A DNA stretch of 64,000 nucleotides from Streptomyces sp. NBC_01497 (GCF_036250695.1 NZ_CP109427.1:2418001-2482000); one strand, 5' to 3'; shown: positions 8,855-18,091, counted from the first letter of the stretch. The notes: generated by a model not told the origin, from the letters alone. Numbers and translations are program-made.

Positions 8855-8889
8855 GTGACCCCGGTCACCCTTCTGTTCATTTCGTTCAT
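8855..8889. promoter_or_regulatory. Repeats between transporter and sensor kinase genes
   Basis: This divergent intergenic region holds an inverted repeat GTGACC-CC-GGTCAC (8855-8868) and a direct repeat GTTCAT (8875-8880 and 8884-8889, period 9). These are the only clear symmetric elements in the 146 bp between the two start codons. They are candidates for binding of the neighbouring response regulator. A GATATC hexamer near 8912 could be part of the kinase promoter. Confidence 0.4.
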
Positions 8890-8957
8890 ACGATTTCCAG
8901 CCAGGGGTTGTGGATATCGCCACGCCTCTCCGGCGGCGGGACGGGGACACTGGCGCC

Positions 8958-10703
8958 ATGTCCTTCTTCCACGCGGCGCGGAAGCCGCGCAGTCTGGCCG
9001 GCCAGCTCTTCGCGATGCAGGCCGTGCTCGTGGCGGTGATCGTCGCGTGGTGTGCGGTGTTCGCGTACGTCAACGACCGTGCGCAGGCGCGGGGTACGGC
9101 GACGCGCGAGGTGCTGATCGCCGCGCGCTCGGTGGCGGACGCGCCCTCGGTACGGGCCGCGATCCGCACCGCCGACCCCACGGCGGAGCTCCAGCCGTAC
9201 GCCGAGCGGGTCCGGCGCGACACGCGGGTCGACTTCGTCACGATCATGGACACGCACGGCATCCGCTGGACGCATCCCGACCCGAAGCAGATAGGCATGC
9301 GGTTCCTGGGCACGACGGCGCCGGCCCTGCGCGGGAAGACCTTCACCGAGACCTACACGGGCACACTCGGTCCCTCGACGCGCGCCGTCACCCCGATCAG
9401 GGAGGGCGGCCGCATCGTCGGCCTGGTCAGTGTGGGGATCACGGTGGAGCGCATATCCACACAGGTGACGCGGCAGCTGCGGGTGCTGTCGATGGTGGCG
9501 GGCGCGGCGCTGGTGCTCGGCGCGCTCGGCACGTACGTGATCAACGCCCGTCTGCGCCGCCACACGCACGGCCTGGACGCGCGAGGTCTGAGCCGGATGT
9601 ACGACTACCACCAGGCCGCGCTGCACGCGGTGCACGAGGGGCTGCTGATGCTGGACGGAAGGCGCCGGATCGCGCTGATCAACGACGGCGGACGCGAGTT
9701 GCTGGGGCTCGACGCGTCAGCGGTGGGCCGGCCGGTGGCGGACCTCGGGCTGCCGCCGCCGCTCACCGGGGCGCTGCTGGCCTCCGAGCCACGGGTCGAC
9801 GAGGTGCACCTGACCGAGGAGCGGGTCGTGGTGGTCAACACCCGGCCCGTGGTGGGCGGGGAGCGCAGCGGCACGGTGGTCACCCTGCGCGATCACACCG
9901 AGCTGCAGACGCTGTCGGGTGAGCTGGACTCGGAGCGGGGGTTCACCCAGGCGCTGCGTTCGCAGGCGCACGAGGCGGCGAACCGGCTGCACACGGTGGT
10001 CTCGCTGATCGAGCTCGGCCGGGTCGACCAGGCGGTCGAGTTCGCGACCTCCGAGCTGGAGTTGGCGCAGGCCCTCACGGACCAGGTGGTGGGTGCGGTG
10101 GGTGAGCCGGTGCTGGCGGCGCTGCTCCTCGGCAAGGCCGCGCAGGCCAACGAGCGCGGTGTGGAACTGGTGCTGGCACCGGACAGCCGGATGGACGACG
10201 GTGTGCTGCCGCCGACGCTGTCGACGCGCGACCTCGTGACGATCCTCGGCAACCTCGTCGACAACGCCGTGGAGGCGGCGGGAGCGGGCGGTGGCGGACT
10301 CGCGCGGGACACGGGCGGCGGACCCGCCCGGGTGACCGTGACGGCCCGCGTCGAGGAAGCGGCCGGCGCGGACGCCGGGGACGGACGGGGCGACGGGCCC
10401 CGTTCCGCGGCTGAGTTGCTGCTGCGGGTGCGCGACACGGGACCGGGTGTCGCCGAGGAGCGGATGGAGGAGGTGTTCCGGCGGGGCTGGTCGACCAACG
10501 GGCCGGGCCGCGGGCTCGGGCTCGCGCTCGTACGGCAGGCGGTGCACCGGGCGCGCGGGAGCGTGGAGGTGTCCCAAGGGGACGACGGCGGCGCCGAGTT
10601 CACCGTACGGCTGCCCCTGACGGCGGCCGGTCCCGCCACCGGCGCCGACGAGTGCGGGCCGGGGCGCCTGCTCGGGCACGGCGCGTCGGCGGGGGCCTCG
10701 TGA
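8958..10703 (+). CDS. Sensor histidine kinase, CitA/DcuS type
   Basis: A 581-residue membrane kinase. Transmembrane helix 1 is at about residues 17-38, followed by an extracytoplasmic Cache/PAS-like sensor of ~130 residues, a second helix at ~178-198, a cytoplasmic PAS domain (~210-310), the SpoOB-type phosphoacceptor helix QAHEAANRLHTVVSLIELG with His338, and a HATPase domain (NLVDNAVEA, DTGPGV, GRGLGLALV). CitA/DcuS kinases sense citrate or C4-dicarboxylates outside the cell. The position next to a DctA-type transporter supports dicarboxylate sensing. The ATG at 8958 is preceded by GGGGAC; a GTG at 8910 is an alternative. The stop overlaps the regulator start (GTGA). Confidence 0.88.
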   Translation: MSFFHAARKPRSLAGQLFAMQAVLVAVIVAWCAVFAYVNDRAQARGTATREVLIAARSVADAPSVRAAIRTADPTAELQPYAERVRRDTRVDFVTIMDTHGIRWTHPDPKQIGMRFLGTTAPALRGKTFTETYTGTLGPSTRAVTPIREGGRIVGLVSVGITVERISTQVTRQLRVLSMVAGAALVLGALGTYVINARLRRHTHGLDARGLSRMYDYHQAALHAVHEGLLMLDGRRRIALINDGGRELLGLDASAVGRPVADLGLPPPLTGALLASEPRVDEVHLTEERVVVVNTRPVVGGERSGTVVTLRDHTELQTLSGELDSERGFTQALRSQAHEAANRLHTVVSLIELGRVDQAVEFATSELELAQALTDQVVGAVGEPVLAALLLGKAAQANERGVELVLAPDSRMDDGVLPPTLSTRDLVTILGNLVDNAVEAAGAGGGGLARDTGGGPARVTVTARVEEAAGADAGDGRGDGPRSAAELLLRVRDTGPGVAEERMEEVFRRGWSTNGPGRGLGLALVRQAVHRARGSVEVSQGDDGGAEFTVRLPLTAAGPATGADECGPGRLLGHGASAGAS

Positions 10704-11407
10704 GCGGGCAGGAGTCCGCGTCCGGGGCGGAACGGATACGGGTGCTCATCGTCGAGGACGACACGGTGGCCGCCGACGCGCACGAGGTGTACGTGGGGCG
10801 CGTGCCGGGGTTCACGGTGGTCGGCGTCGCACACACACGCGCCGAGGCGGTCCGGGTGCTGGAACGCCGGGCGGTGGATCTGATCCTGCTCGACCTGTAC
10901 CTGCCGGACGGTCACGGCCTGCAGTTGCTGCGGGCGATGCGCGCGGGCGGCCACCACGCGGATGTCGTCGCGGTGACGTCGGCGCGGGACCTGGCGCTCG
11001 TGCGGGAAGGGGTGTCGCTGGGCGTGGTGCAGTACGTGCTGAAGCCGTTCGCCTTCGCGACGCTGCGCGACCGGCTCGTACGGTACGCGGAGTTCCGGGC
11101 GGCGGCCGGGGAGGCGAGCGGGCAGGACGAGGTGGACCGCGCGCTCGGGGCGCTGCGCGCGCCGGAGCCCGCCGCCCTGCCCAAGGGACTCAGCGCGCCG
11201 ACGCTGCGGGCGGTGACCCACGCGCTGCGCGGGTCGGGCGCGGGGCTCACCGCGGCCGAACTGGCCGTCGAGGTGGGCATCTCGCGCATCACGGCCCGGC
11301 GGTACCTGGAACACCTGGTCGGCGACCGCCGGGCTGAGCGCAGCCCCCGGTACGGCCAGGTCGGCCGCCCTGAACTGCAGTACCGCTGGGTCGCGGCACG
11401 GCACTGA
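10700..11407 (+). CDS. Response regulator, CitB/DcuR type
   Basis: A 235-residue two-component regulator. The receiver domain spans about residues 13-130, with phosphoacceptor Asp65 in LILLDLYLPDG, the acidic pair VEDD and the conserved Lys in YVLKPF. The C-terminal helix-turn-helix is of the DcuR/CitB kind (LTAAELAVEVGISRITARRY). The start is the GTG overlapping the kinase stop by GTGA; the two are translationally coupled and function as a pair. The probable target is the divergent dicarboxylate transporter gene. Confidence 0.9.
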   Translation: MSGQESASGAERIRVLIVEDDTVAADAHEVYVGRVPGFTVVGVAHTRAEAVRVLERRAVDLILLDLYLPDGHGLQLLRAMRAGGHHADVVAVTSARDLALVREGVSLGVVQYVLKPFAFATLRDRLVRYAEFRAAAGEASGQDEVDRALGALRAPEPAALPKGLSAPTLRAVTHALRGSGAGLTAAELAVEVGISRITARRYLEHLVGDRRAERSPRYGQVGRPELQYRWVAARH

Positions 11408-11499
11408 ACGGGCCGCGCACACCGGCGGCACGGGCTGGGCGCCCGCACACCGGGCACGGCCGGGGCCGGGGCCGGGCGTCGCCCGCACGGGCCCGCACC

Positions 11500-11522
11500 G
11501 GGCGCGGACGGGCCCCGCGCCC
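11500..11522. terminator. Small hairpin between convergent regulator and pfkA genes
   Basis: GGGCGCGG (11500-11507) and CCGCGCCC (11515-11522) form an 8-bp stem with a 7-nt loop. They lie in a very GC-rich 166-bp convergent gap that also carries a short GGGGCC-repeat stretch (11461-11475). This is a modest terminator candidate. Confidence 0.4.
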
Positions 11523-11573
11523 GCCCGTCCAGGAGGTGGGGCCAGGAGGCGGGGGGCCGGGGTGCCGGGCCGG

Positions 11574-12599
11574 TCAGAAGACCGACTCGGCCTCGACCAT
11601 GCGGCTCTCGGGGACGGTCTTCAGCTGCGTGACGGCCTCGGCGAGCGGAACCATCTCGATCGACGTGCCGCGCAGTGCGGTCATCCTGCCGAATTCGCCG
11701 CGGTGCGCGGCCTCGACGGCGTGCCAGCCGAAGCGGGTGGCGAGGACGCGGTCATAGGCGGTGGGGGTGCCCCCGCGCTGGACGTGGCCGAGGATGACCG
11801 GCTTGGCCTCGGTGCCGAGGCGGTGTTCGAGCTCCGCGGCGAGGCGGTTGCCGATGCCGAGGAAGCGCTCATGGCCGAACTGGTCGATCTCGCCGCGGCG
11901 GTAGTCCATGCTGCCGGCGGCGGGGTGGGCGCCTTCGGCGACGCAGATCACGGCGAACTTCTTGCCGCGCTCGAAGCGTTCCCGCACCATCTTGACCAGC
12001 TTGTCGACCTCGAAGGGACGCTCGGGCAGGCAGATCCCGTGCGCGCCGCCCGCCATGCCGGACTCCAGCGCGATCCATCCGGCGTGCCGGCCCATGACCT
12101 CGACGACCATCACCCGCTGATGCGACTCCGCGGTGGTCTTGAGGCGGTCTATGGCCTCGGTCGCGACCCCGACGGCGGTGTCGAAACCGAAGGTGCGGTC
12201 CGTGGAGTGGATGTCGTTGTCGATGGTCTTCGGCACGCCGACGACGGGCATGCCGGCGTCCGACAGCAGCCTGGCCGCGGTGAGAGTGCCCTCGCCGCCG
12301 ATCGGGATGAGGACGTCGATGCCGTAGCGGGTGGCGATTTCCTGGCAGTTCTCCGCGGCCTCGCGCAGACGGTCGCGTTCGAGCCGGGCCGAGCCGAGGA
12401 TGGTGCCGCCGCGGGCGAGGATGCCGCTGACGGCGTTGAGGTCGAGCGGCCGGTAGTGACCGTCGAGCAGGCCCTTGAAGCCGTCCTCGAAGCCGATGAC
12501 CTCGTCCCCGTGCTCGGCCATCGCGCGGTGCACGACCGACCGGATCACGGCGTTCAGCCCCGGGCAGTCGCCGCCCGCTGTGAGAATTCCGATACGCAT
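11574..12599 (-). CDS. pfkA: 6-phosphofructokinase, ATP-dependent type
   Basis: A 341-residue PfkA that phosphorylates fructose-6-phosphate to the 1,6-bisphosphate in glycolysis. It has GGDCPGLNAVIR near the N-terminus, IPIGGEGTLTAA in the nucleotide site, and the catalytic PKTIDND. Glycine after GGE (rather than Asp) marks ATP use, while Lys in PKTIDND is the residue normally found in PPi-type enzymes. This mix is known for actinomycete group III PFKs, which use ATP. The length fits the family. GGAG lies ~12 nt upstream of the ATG. The gene is divergent from pta-ackA-pyk, so upper and lower glycolytic control points share one 588-bp regulatory gap. Confidence 0.95.
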   Translation of the reverse strand: MRIGILTAGGDCPGLNAVIRSVVHRAMAEHGDEVIGFEDGFKGLLDGHYRPLDLNAVSGILARGGTILGSARLERDRLREAAENCQEIATRYGIDVLIPIGGEGTLTAARLLSDAGMPVVGVPKTIDNDIHSTDRTFGFDTAVGVATEAIDRLKTTAESHQRVMVVEVMGRHAGWIALESGMAGGAHGICLPERPFEVDKLVKMVRERFERGKKFAVICVAEGAHPAAGSMDYRRGEIDQFGHERFLGIGNRLAAELEHRLGTEAKPVILGHVQRGGTPTAYDRVLATRFGWHAVEAAHRGEFGRMTALRGTSIEMVPLAEAVTQLKTVPESRMVEAESVF

Positions 12600-13187
12600 G
12601 GTCGCTGTCGTCTCCTGCTCCTGCTGCGGTGCGGCCAGGGCGGTGGCCGTGTCGGCCTGGGCATGGCCGTGTACCGATCCTGCCACGGGCGATCCGCGGC
12701 TCGCGCACCCGTCCGTGCGGGCGTGCGGAGGCGCCGGCGGCGCGCGCCGCCCCGGCAGGCGCCGTCCGGGGCGCGGCGCGGCCCCGCCCTCCGGGGGGCG
12801 CGAGCACCCCCCGTCACCGGTCCGACCTGCCCTTCCACCCGTCCCGGAGCGCTGCGCCCAGGCTCGCGGGTTAGTGTCAAGGGGGCATGCCCGCCCCGGC
12901 ACGCCCGTCGCCGCCGGACCCGAGCGGGGCCCGGCACAGGACGCGGCGGAACCGGACTCCGCAAGCGGACAGGGACTGTTCTCCGCGCCGTTCCCGTAAG
13001 GACGTGCGGGGCAGGTCGCCGTGCAGCACGGTGGCGGCCCCCAGCCGGATCCGGCGGGCGGGGCCCGGCCCGGATCACCCGAGGGGTGGGACATGCGCGG
13101 GAACGCCTCCTGCGGGCGCGCCCCCGGCTGCATGGTGGTGCCGTGCCGGGGCACCGGGACCGACTGGACGGGACGAGGGGAGCGCGC
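12600..13187. other. 588-bp intergenic region between pfkA and pta
   Basis: No coding frame here has credible composition or a recognisable product. It contains an exact 16-bp palindrome GGCGGCGCGCGCCGCC (12736-12751) and a TAGTGT hexamer at 12872-12877 that could be a plus-strand -10 element for a ~300-nt pta leader. The rest is GC-rich with no clear structure. Confidence 0.5.
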
Positions 13188-15275
13188 GTGACACGCGGCG
13201 TGTATGTGACCGGGATCGACCACGGGGACGGCCGGCAGGTGGTCGAACTGGGGGTCATGGAGCTGCTGACCCGGCAGGTCGACCGGGTGGGGGTGTTCCG
13301 TCCACTGGTGCACGACCGCCCCGACCGGATGTTCGACCTGCTGCGGTCGCGCTACCGGCTCTCCCAGAACCCGGACACGGTCTACGGCCTGGACTACGAG
13401 AGCGCCTCCGCGCTGCAGGCGGAGCGGGGCACGGACGAGCTGGTGTCCCAGCTGGTCGAGGGCTTCCACCGGGTGGCCCGCGACTACGACGTGGTGCTGG
13501 TCCTGGGTACGGACTTCGCGGCCACGCAGCTGCCTGACGAACTGGCGCTGAACGCGCGTCTGGCCAACGAGTTCGGCGCCTCCGTGATCACGGTGGTCGG
13601 CGGCAAGGACCAGCACGCCGAGTCGGTGCGCGCGGAGGCGCGCAACGCGTTCCGGGCGTACGAGGCGCTCGGCTGCGACGTGATGACCCTCGTGGTGAAC
13701 CGGGTCGCGGCCGAGGACCGCGGGGACATCGCCGAGGGCCTTCGCACGCAGCTTCCCGTGCCCTGCTACGTCCTGCCCGACGACGCGGCGCTGGCCGCGC
13801 CGACCGTCGCGCAGGTCACCCGGGCCCTCGGCGGCACGGTGCTGCTGGGCGACGACGCGGGGCTCGCCCGCGACGCGCTCGATTTCGTCTTCGGCGGCGC
13901 GATGCTGCCGAACCTGCTGGGCGCGCTGACGCCCGGCTGCGTGGTGATCACTCCGGGGGACCGCGCGGACATCGTGGTGGGCGCGCTCGCCGCGCACTCC
14001 GCCGGTACGCCGCCGATCGCGGGTCTCGTCCTGACCCTGGACGAACGGCCGGCCGAACCGATCCTGCGGCTCGCCGAGCGCCTCGCGCCGGGCACCCCGG
14101 TGATCTCCGTGACCGAGGGGTCCTTCCCGACGGCGGCCCAGCTGTTCACCCTGGAGGGCAAGCTGAACGCGGCGACGCCCCGCAAGGCGGAGACGGCGCT
14201 CGGCCTGTTCGAGCGGCACGTGGACACGGCCGACCTCATCGAGCGGCTGTCGGTGGAGCGGGGCACGCGGGTCACTCCGATGATGTTCGAGCACGACCTG
14301 CTGGAGCAGGCGCGCTCACTGCGCCGCCGGGTGGTGCTGCCGGAGGGCTCGGAGGAGCGGGTGCTGCGCGCCGCGGAGGTGCTGCTGCGGCGGGACGTGT
14401 GCGACCTGACGCTGCTCGGTGACCCGGACGCGATCCTCAAGAAGGCGGCGGACCTCGGCGCGGACCTGGGCGCCGCGCAGCTGATCGACCCGGCCACCTC
14501 GGACCTGCGGGAGCGGTTCGCGGAGCGGTACGCGCAGCTGCGGGCGCACAAGGGCATCACGGTGGAGCTGGCGTACGACGTCGTGGCGGACGTGAACTAT
14601 TTCGGCACGCTGATGGTGGAAGCAGGCCTCGCGCACGGCATGGTGTCGGGTTCCGTGCACTCCACGGCGGCCACCATCCGGCCGGCCTTCGAGATCATCA
14701 AGACCCGGCCGGGCGCCTCGATCGTCTCGTCGGTGTTCTTCATGTGCCTGGCCGACCGGGTCCTCGTGTACGGGGACTGCGCGGTGAACCCGGACCCGGA
14801 CGCGGAGCAGCTCGCGGACATCGCCGTGCAGGCGTCGGCGACGGCCGCCCGCTTCGGGGTGGACCCGCGGATCGCGATGCTGTCGTACTCGACGGGCACG
14901 TCCGGTTCCGGCGCGGATGTCGACAAGGTGCGGGAGGCGACGCGGCTGGTGCGCGAGGCGCACCCGGAGCTGCGGATCGAGGGGCCGATCCAGTACGACG
15001 CGGCCGTCGAGCCGACCGTGGCCGCGACGAAGCTGCCGGATTCGCGGGTGGCGGGCCGGGCGTCGGTGCTGATCTTCCCGGACCTCAACACGGGCAACAA
15101 CACCTACAAGGCGGTCCAGCGCTCGGCGGGCGCGGTCGCCGTCGGCCCGGTGCTCCAGGGCCTGCGCAAGCCGGTGAACGACCTCTCGCGCGGCGCGCTG
15201 GTCCAGGACATCGTCAACACCGTCGCGATCACCGCCATCCAGGCACAGGCAGCGCAGGAGGAAGAAACCGCATGA
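13188..15275 (+). CDS. pta: Phosphate acetyltransferase (long form)
   Basis: A 695-residue Pta that converts acetyl-CoA and phosphate to acetyl phosphate and CoA. It has the long three-domain layout: an N-terminal BioD-like P-loop-fold domain (~1-210), a DRTGG domain (~215-330), and the catalytic PTA_PTB domain from ~365 (VVLPEGSEERVLRAAEVL, GSVHSTAATIRPAFEIIKT, FPDLNTGNNTYKAVQRSA). The GTG start has GAGGGGAGC just upstream. Its stop overlaps the ackA start as ATGA, the usual pta-ackA coupling. Together with AckA it links acetyl-CoA, acetate and ATP, and sets the acetyl phosphate level. Confidence 0.95.
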   Translation: MTRGVYVTGIDHGDGRQVVELGVMELLTRQVDRVGVFRPLVHDRPDRMFDLLRSRYRLSQNPDTVYGLDYESASALQAERGTDELVSQLVEGFHRVARDYDVVLVLGTDFAATQLPDELALNARLANEFGASVITVVGGKDQHAESVRAEARNAFRAYEALGCDVMTLVVNRVAAEDRGDIAEGLRTQLPVPCYVLPDDAALAAPTVAQVTRALGGTVLLGDDAGLARDALDFVFGGAMLPNLLGALTPGCVVITPGDRADIVVGALAAHSAGTPPIAGLVLTLDERPAEPILRLAERLAPGTPVISVTEGSFPTAAQLFTLEGKLNAATPRKAETALGLFERHVDTADLIERLSVERGTRVTPMMFEHDLLEQARSLRRRVVLPEGSEERVLRAAEVLLRRDVCDLTLLGDPDAILKKAADLGADLGAAQLIDPATSDLRERFAERYAQLRAHKGITVELAYDVVADVNYFGTLMVEAGLAHGMVSGSVHSTAATIRPAFEIIKTRPGASIVSSVFFMCLADRVLVYGDCAVNPDPDAEQLADIAVQASATAARFGVDPRIAMLSYSTGTSGSGADVDKVREATRLVREAHPELRIEGPIQYDAAVEPTVAATKLPDSRVAGRASVLIFPDLNTGNNTYKAVQRSAGAVAVGPVLQGLRKPVNDLSRGALVQDIVNTVAITAIQAQAAQEEETA

Positions 15276-16504
15276 GCGACCCGGGCACCCCCGTTCGCGT
15301 TCTGGTCCTCAACTCCGGTTCGTCGTCGGTGAAGTACCAGTTGCTCGACATGGCCGCGGGCGAGCGCCTCGCGTCCGGCCTGGTGGAGCGGATCGGCGAG
15401 CGCTCCTCGCGCCTCGTGCACACCCCCCTCACGGCCGGGGGCGAGCGGCGGGAGCGCACGGAGCGGTTCGCCGATCACGGGGCGGCGCTGCGCGCCCTCT
15501 CCGCGGAGCTGGAGCGGGACGGTCTCGGCCTGGCCTCCCCCGAGCTGGCCGCCATCGGCCACCGGGTGGTGCACGGCGGTCCCCGCTTCACCGAGCCGAC
15601 CCTGATCGACGACGACGTGCTGGCGGAGATCGAGAAGCTCGTGCCGCTCGCGCCGCTGCACAACCCGGCCAATGTGACGGGCATCCGCAGGGCGCGCGAA
15701 CTGCGACCCGACCTGCCGCAGGTGGCCGTGTTCGACACCGCCTTCCACACGTCGATGCCGGAGCACGCGTTCCGTTACGCCATCGACACGGCGACCGCGG
15801 ACGCGCACCTGGTGCGCCGCTACGGCTTCCACGGCACCTCGCACGCGTACGTGTCGCGGCGTGCGGCCCAGCTGCTGGGCAGGCCCTACGAGGACACCAA
15901 CGTGATCGTCCTGCACCTGGGCAACGGCGCGTCGGTGTCGGCGGTCGCGGGCGGCCGGTGCCTGGACACGTCGATGGGCCTGACGCCGCTGGAGGGGCTG
16001 GTGATGGGTACCCGCTCCGGTGACATCGATCCCGCCGTGGTCTTCCACCTGTCGCGGGTGGCGGGGATGTCCGTTGACGAGATCGATGAACTTCTGAACA
16101 AGAAAAGCGGACTTGTCGGTCTCTGCGGGGACAACGACATGCGGGAGATCCGGCGCAGGATCGAGGCGGGCGACCGGGCCGCGGAACTCGCATTCGCGAT
16201 CTACGTGCACCGCTTGCGGAAATACATCGGCGCGTACACCGCGGTGCTCGGCCGGGTGGACGCGGTGGTGTTCACGGCGGGGGTGGGTGAGAACGCCGCG
16301 GAGGTGCGGGAAGCTGCCGTCGCAGGTCTCGAAGGGTTCGGCCTCGCGGTGGACGCCGCGCGCAACGCCGTGCGCTCCGACGAGCCCCGGCTCGTCTCGC
16401 CGGACGGGTCGCGGGTCGCGGTCGCCGTGGTGCCGACCGACGAGGAACGGGAGATCGCACGGCAGACGTTCGCGCTCGCCACCCGTGAGGACGGTCCGGA
16501 ATAA
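15272..16504 (+). CDS. ackA: Acetate kinase
   Basis: A 410-residue acetate kinase (acetyl phosphate + ADP to acetate + ATP, reversible). The ASKHA-fold motifs are all present: LNSGSSSVKYQL, HRVVHGG, FDTAFH with the catalytic Asp, YGFHGTSH, LHLGNGASV, GLTPLEGLVMGTRSGD and VFTAGVGENA. It is translationally coupled to pta and ends with TAA. The 87-bp gap to pyk holds the pyk promoter and a palindrome, so pyk is probably also transcribed on its own. Confidence 0.96.
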   Translation: MSDPGTPVRVLVLNSGSSSVKYQLLDMAAGERLASGLVERIGERSSRLVHTPLTAGGERRERTERFADHGAALRALSAELERDGLGLASPELAAIGHRVVHGGPRFTEPTLIDDDVLAEIEKLVPLAPLHNPANVTGIRRARELRPDLPQVAVFDTAFHTSMPEHAFRYAIDTATADAHLVRRYGFHGTSHAYVSRRAAQLLGRPYEDTNVIVLHLGNGASVSAVAGGRCLDTSMGLTPLEGLVMGTRSGDIDPAVVFHLSRVAGMSVDEIDELLNKKSGLVGLCGDNDMREIRRRIEAGDRAAELAFAIYVHRLRKYIGAYTAVLGRVDAVVFTAGVGENAAEVREAAVAGLEGFGLAVDAARNAVRSDEPRLVSPDGSRVAVAVVPTDEEREIARQTFALATREDGPE

Positions 16505-16548
16505 GGGACACGCCTGAGCGGGGTTCCGCCCATTTGTATTTATCACCA

Positions 16549-16584
16549 GGCGGAATATTCCGCCAGGAAACAAACCGATAGGAT
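16549..16584 (+). promoter_or_regulatory. pyk promoter with 16-bp palindrome over the -35 region
   Basis: An exact palindrome, GGCGGAATATTCCGCC, occupies 16549-16564. A -10 hexamer TAGGAT lies at 16579-16584, only 7 nt before the pyk ATG, so the mRNA should be leaderless and the -35 region (about 16555-16562) falls within the palindrome. Another TTCCGCC half-site lies at 16524-16530. A dimer bound here would block RNA polymerase. Regulator unknown. Confidence 0.6.
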
Positions 16585-16591
16585 CAGCCTC

Positions 16592-18019
16592 ATGCGCCGT
16601 TCCAAAATCGTCTGCACACTGGGCCCCGCCGTTGATTCGTACGAGCAGCTGAAGGCTCTCATCGAGGCCGGTATGAGTGTGGCCCGCCTGAACATGAGCC
16701 ACGGAAGCCACGAGGAGCACCAGGGCCGTTACGACCGCGTCCGTCAGGCGGCGGCCGACACCGGCCGCGCTGTGGGCGTGATGGTCGACCTCCAAGGCCC
16801 CAAGATCCGCCTGGAGACCTTCGCCGAGGGCCCCGTCGAGCTGGTGCGCGGTGACGAGTTCACCATCACCACCGAGGACGTGCCGGGTGACAAGTCCATC
16901 TGCGGCACCACGTACAAGGGCCTGCCGGGCGACGTCGCCGCGGGCGACCCGATCCTGATCAACGACGGCAACGTCGAGCTCCGGGTCGTCGAGGTGACCG
17001 GGTCCCGTGTCAGGACGATGGTCGTCGAGGGCGGTGTCATCTCGGACCACAAGGGCATCAACCTGCCCGGCGCCGCGGTCAACGTGCCCGCGCTGTCCGA
17101 GAAGGACATCGACGACCTGCGGTTCGGCCTGCGGATGGGCTGCGACATGGTCGCGCTGTCCTTCGTGCGCGACGCGCAGGACGTGGTGGACGTCCACAAG
17201 GTGATGGACGAGGTCGGCCGGCGGGTCCCCGTCATCGCCAAGGTGGAGAAGCCGCAGGCCGTGGCGAACATGGAGGCCGTCGTCGCGGCGTTCGACAGTG
17301 TGATGGTGGCCCGTGGCGACCTCGCCGTCGAGTACCCGCTCGAAAAGGTCCCGATGGTGCAGAAGCGGCTCATCGAGCTGTGCCGTCGCAACGCCAAGCC
17401 GGTGATCGTGGCGACCCAGATGATGGAGTCGATGATCACCAACTCCCGCCCGACGCGCGCCGAGGCGTCCGACGTGGCCAACGCGATCCTGGACGGCGCG
17501 GACGCGGTCATGCTGTCGGCCGAGTCGTCGGTCGGCGCGTACCCGATCGAGACGGTCAAGACGATGTCGAAGATCGTCTCCGCCGCCGACAAGGAACTGC
17601 TCTCCAAGGGGCTGGAGCCGCTGGTCGAGGGCCGCAAGCCGCGCACGCAGGGCGGTTCGGTCGCCCGCGCGGCCTGCGAGATCGCGGACTTCCTCGACGG
17701 CAAGGCGCTCGTGGCGTTCACGCAGTCCGGTGACACGGCGCGCCGGCTGTCCCGCTACCGCACCGTTCAGCCGATCCTGGCCTTCACCACCGACGAGTCC
17801 ACGCGCAACCAGCTCGCGCTGAGCTGGGGCGTCGAGTCCTTCGTCGTGCCGTGGGTGAGCACCACGGACGAGATGGTCGAGCTGGTCGACACCGAGCTCT
17901 CCAAGCTCCAGCGCTTCGGTGACGGCGACGCGATGGTCATCACCGCCGGCTCGCCTCCCGGGGTCCCCGGCACCACCAACATGGTCCGGGTCCACCACCT
18001 GGGCGGCGCACAGGGCTGA
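16592..18019 (+). CDS. pyk: Pyruvate kinase
   Basis: A 475-residue pyruvate kinase that makes pyruvate and ATP from phosphoenolpyruvate and ADP. It starts MRRSKIVCTLGPAVDS and shows the barrel residues ARLNMSHGSH, VDLQGPKIRL, the catalytic lysine motif VIAKVEKPQ, the metal-site segment MVARGDLAVE and VIVATQMMESMI. The C-terminal ~115 residues form the usual regulatory domain. It follows ackA by 87 bp in the same direction, putting the ATP-yielding steps of lower glycolysis and acetate metabolism side by side. Predicted leaderless. Confidence 0.96.
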   Translation: MRRSKIVCTLGPAVDSYEQLKALIEAGMSVARLNMSHGSHEEHQGRYDRVRQAAADTGRAVGVMVDLQGPKIRLETFAEGPVELVRGDEFTITTEDVPGDKSICGTTYKGLPGDVAAGDPILINDGNVELRVVEVTGSRVRTMVVEGGVISDHKGINLPGAAVNVPALSEKDIDDLRFGLRMGCDMVALSFVRDAQDVVDVHKVMDEVGRRVPVIAKVEKPQAVANMEAVVAAFDSVMVARGDLAVEYPLEKVPMVQKRLIELCRRNAKPVIVATQMMESMITNSRPTRAEASDVANAILDGADAVMLSAESSVGAYPIETVKTMSKIVSAADKELLSKGLEPLVEGRKPRTQGGSVARAACEIADFLDGKALVAFTQSGDTARRLSRYRTVQPILAFTTDESTRNQLALSWGVESFVVPWVSTTDEMVELVDTELSKLQRFGDGDAMVITAGSPPGVPGTTNMVRVHHLGGAQG

Positions 18020-18033
18020 GCGCCCGGCACCAC

Positions 18034-18091
18034 CGACGGGCCGCGCCCCGCTCTTGGTACCCACCGGGTACGGGCGGGGCGCGGCCCGTCG
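18034..18091. terminator. Strong bidirectional hairpin between pyk and the lyase-like gene
   Basis: An exact 18-bp inverted repeat (arms 18034-18051 and 18074-18091; core GGGCCGCGCCCCGC) surrounds a 22-nt loop that itself contains the smaller hairpin GTACCC-ACC-GGGTAC. It starts 15 bp past the pyk stop and separates two convergent genes. Confidence 0.8.

Noticed and set aside
12887..13187. Possible small gene starting at the ATG at 12887 after TAGTGT and AAGGGGG
   Set aside because: The translation is Arg/Pro/Gly-rich noise that continues out of frame into pta. The TAGTGT is more likely part of a pta leader promoter.
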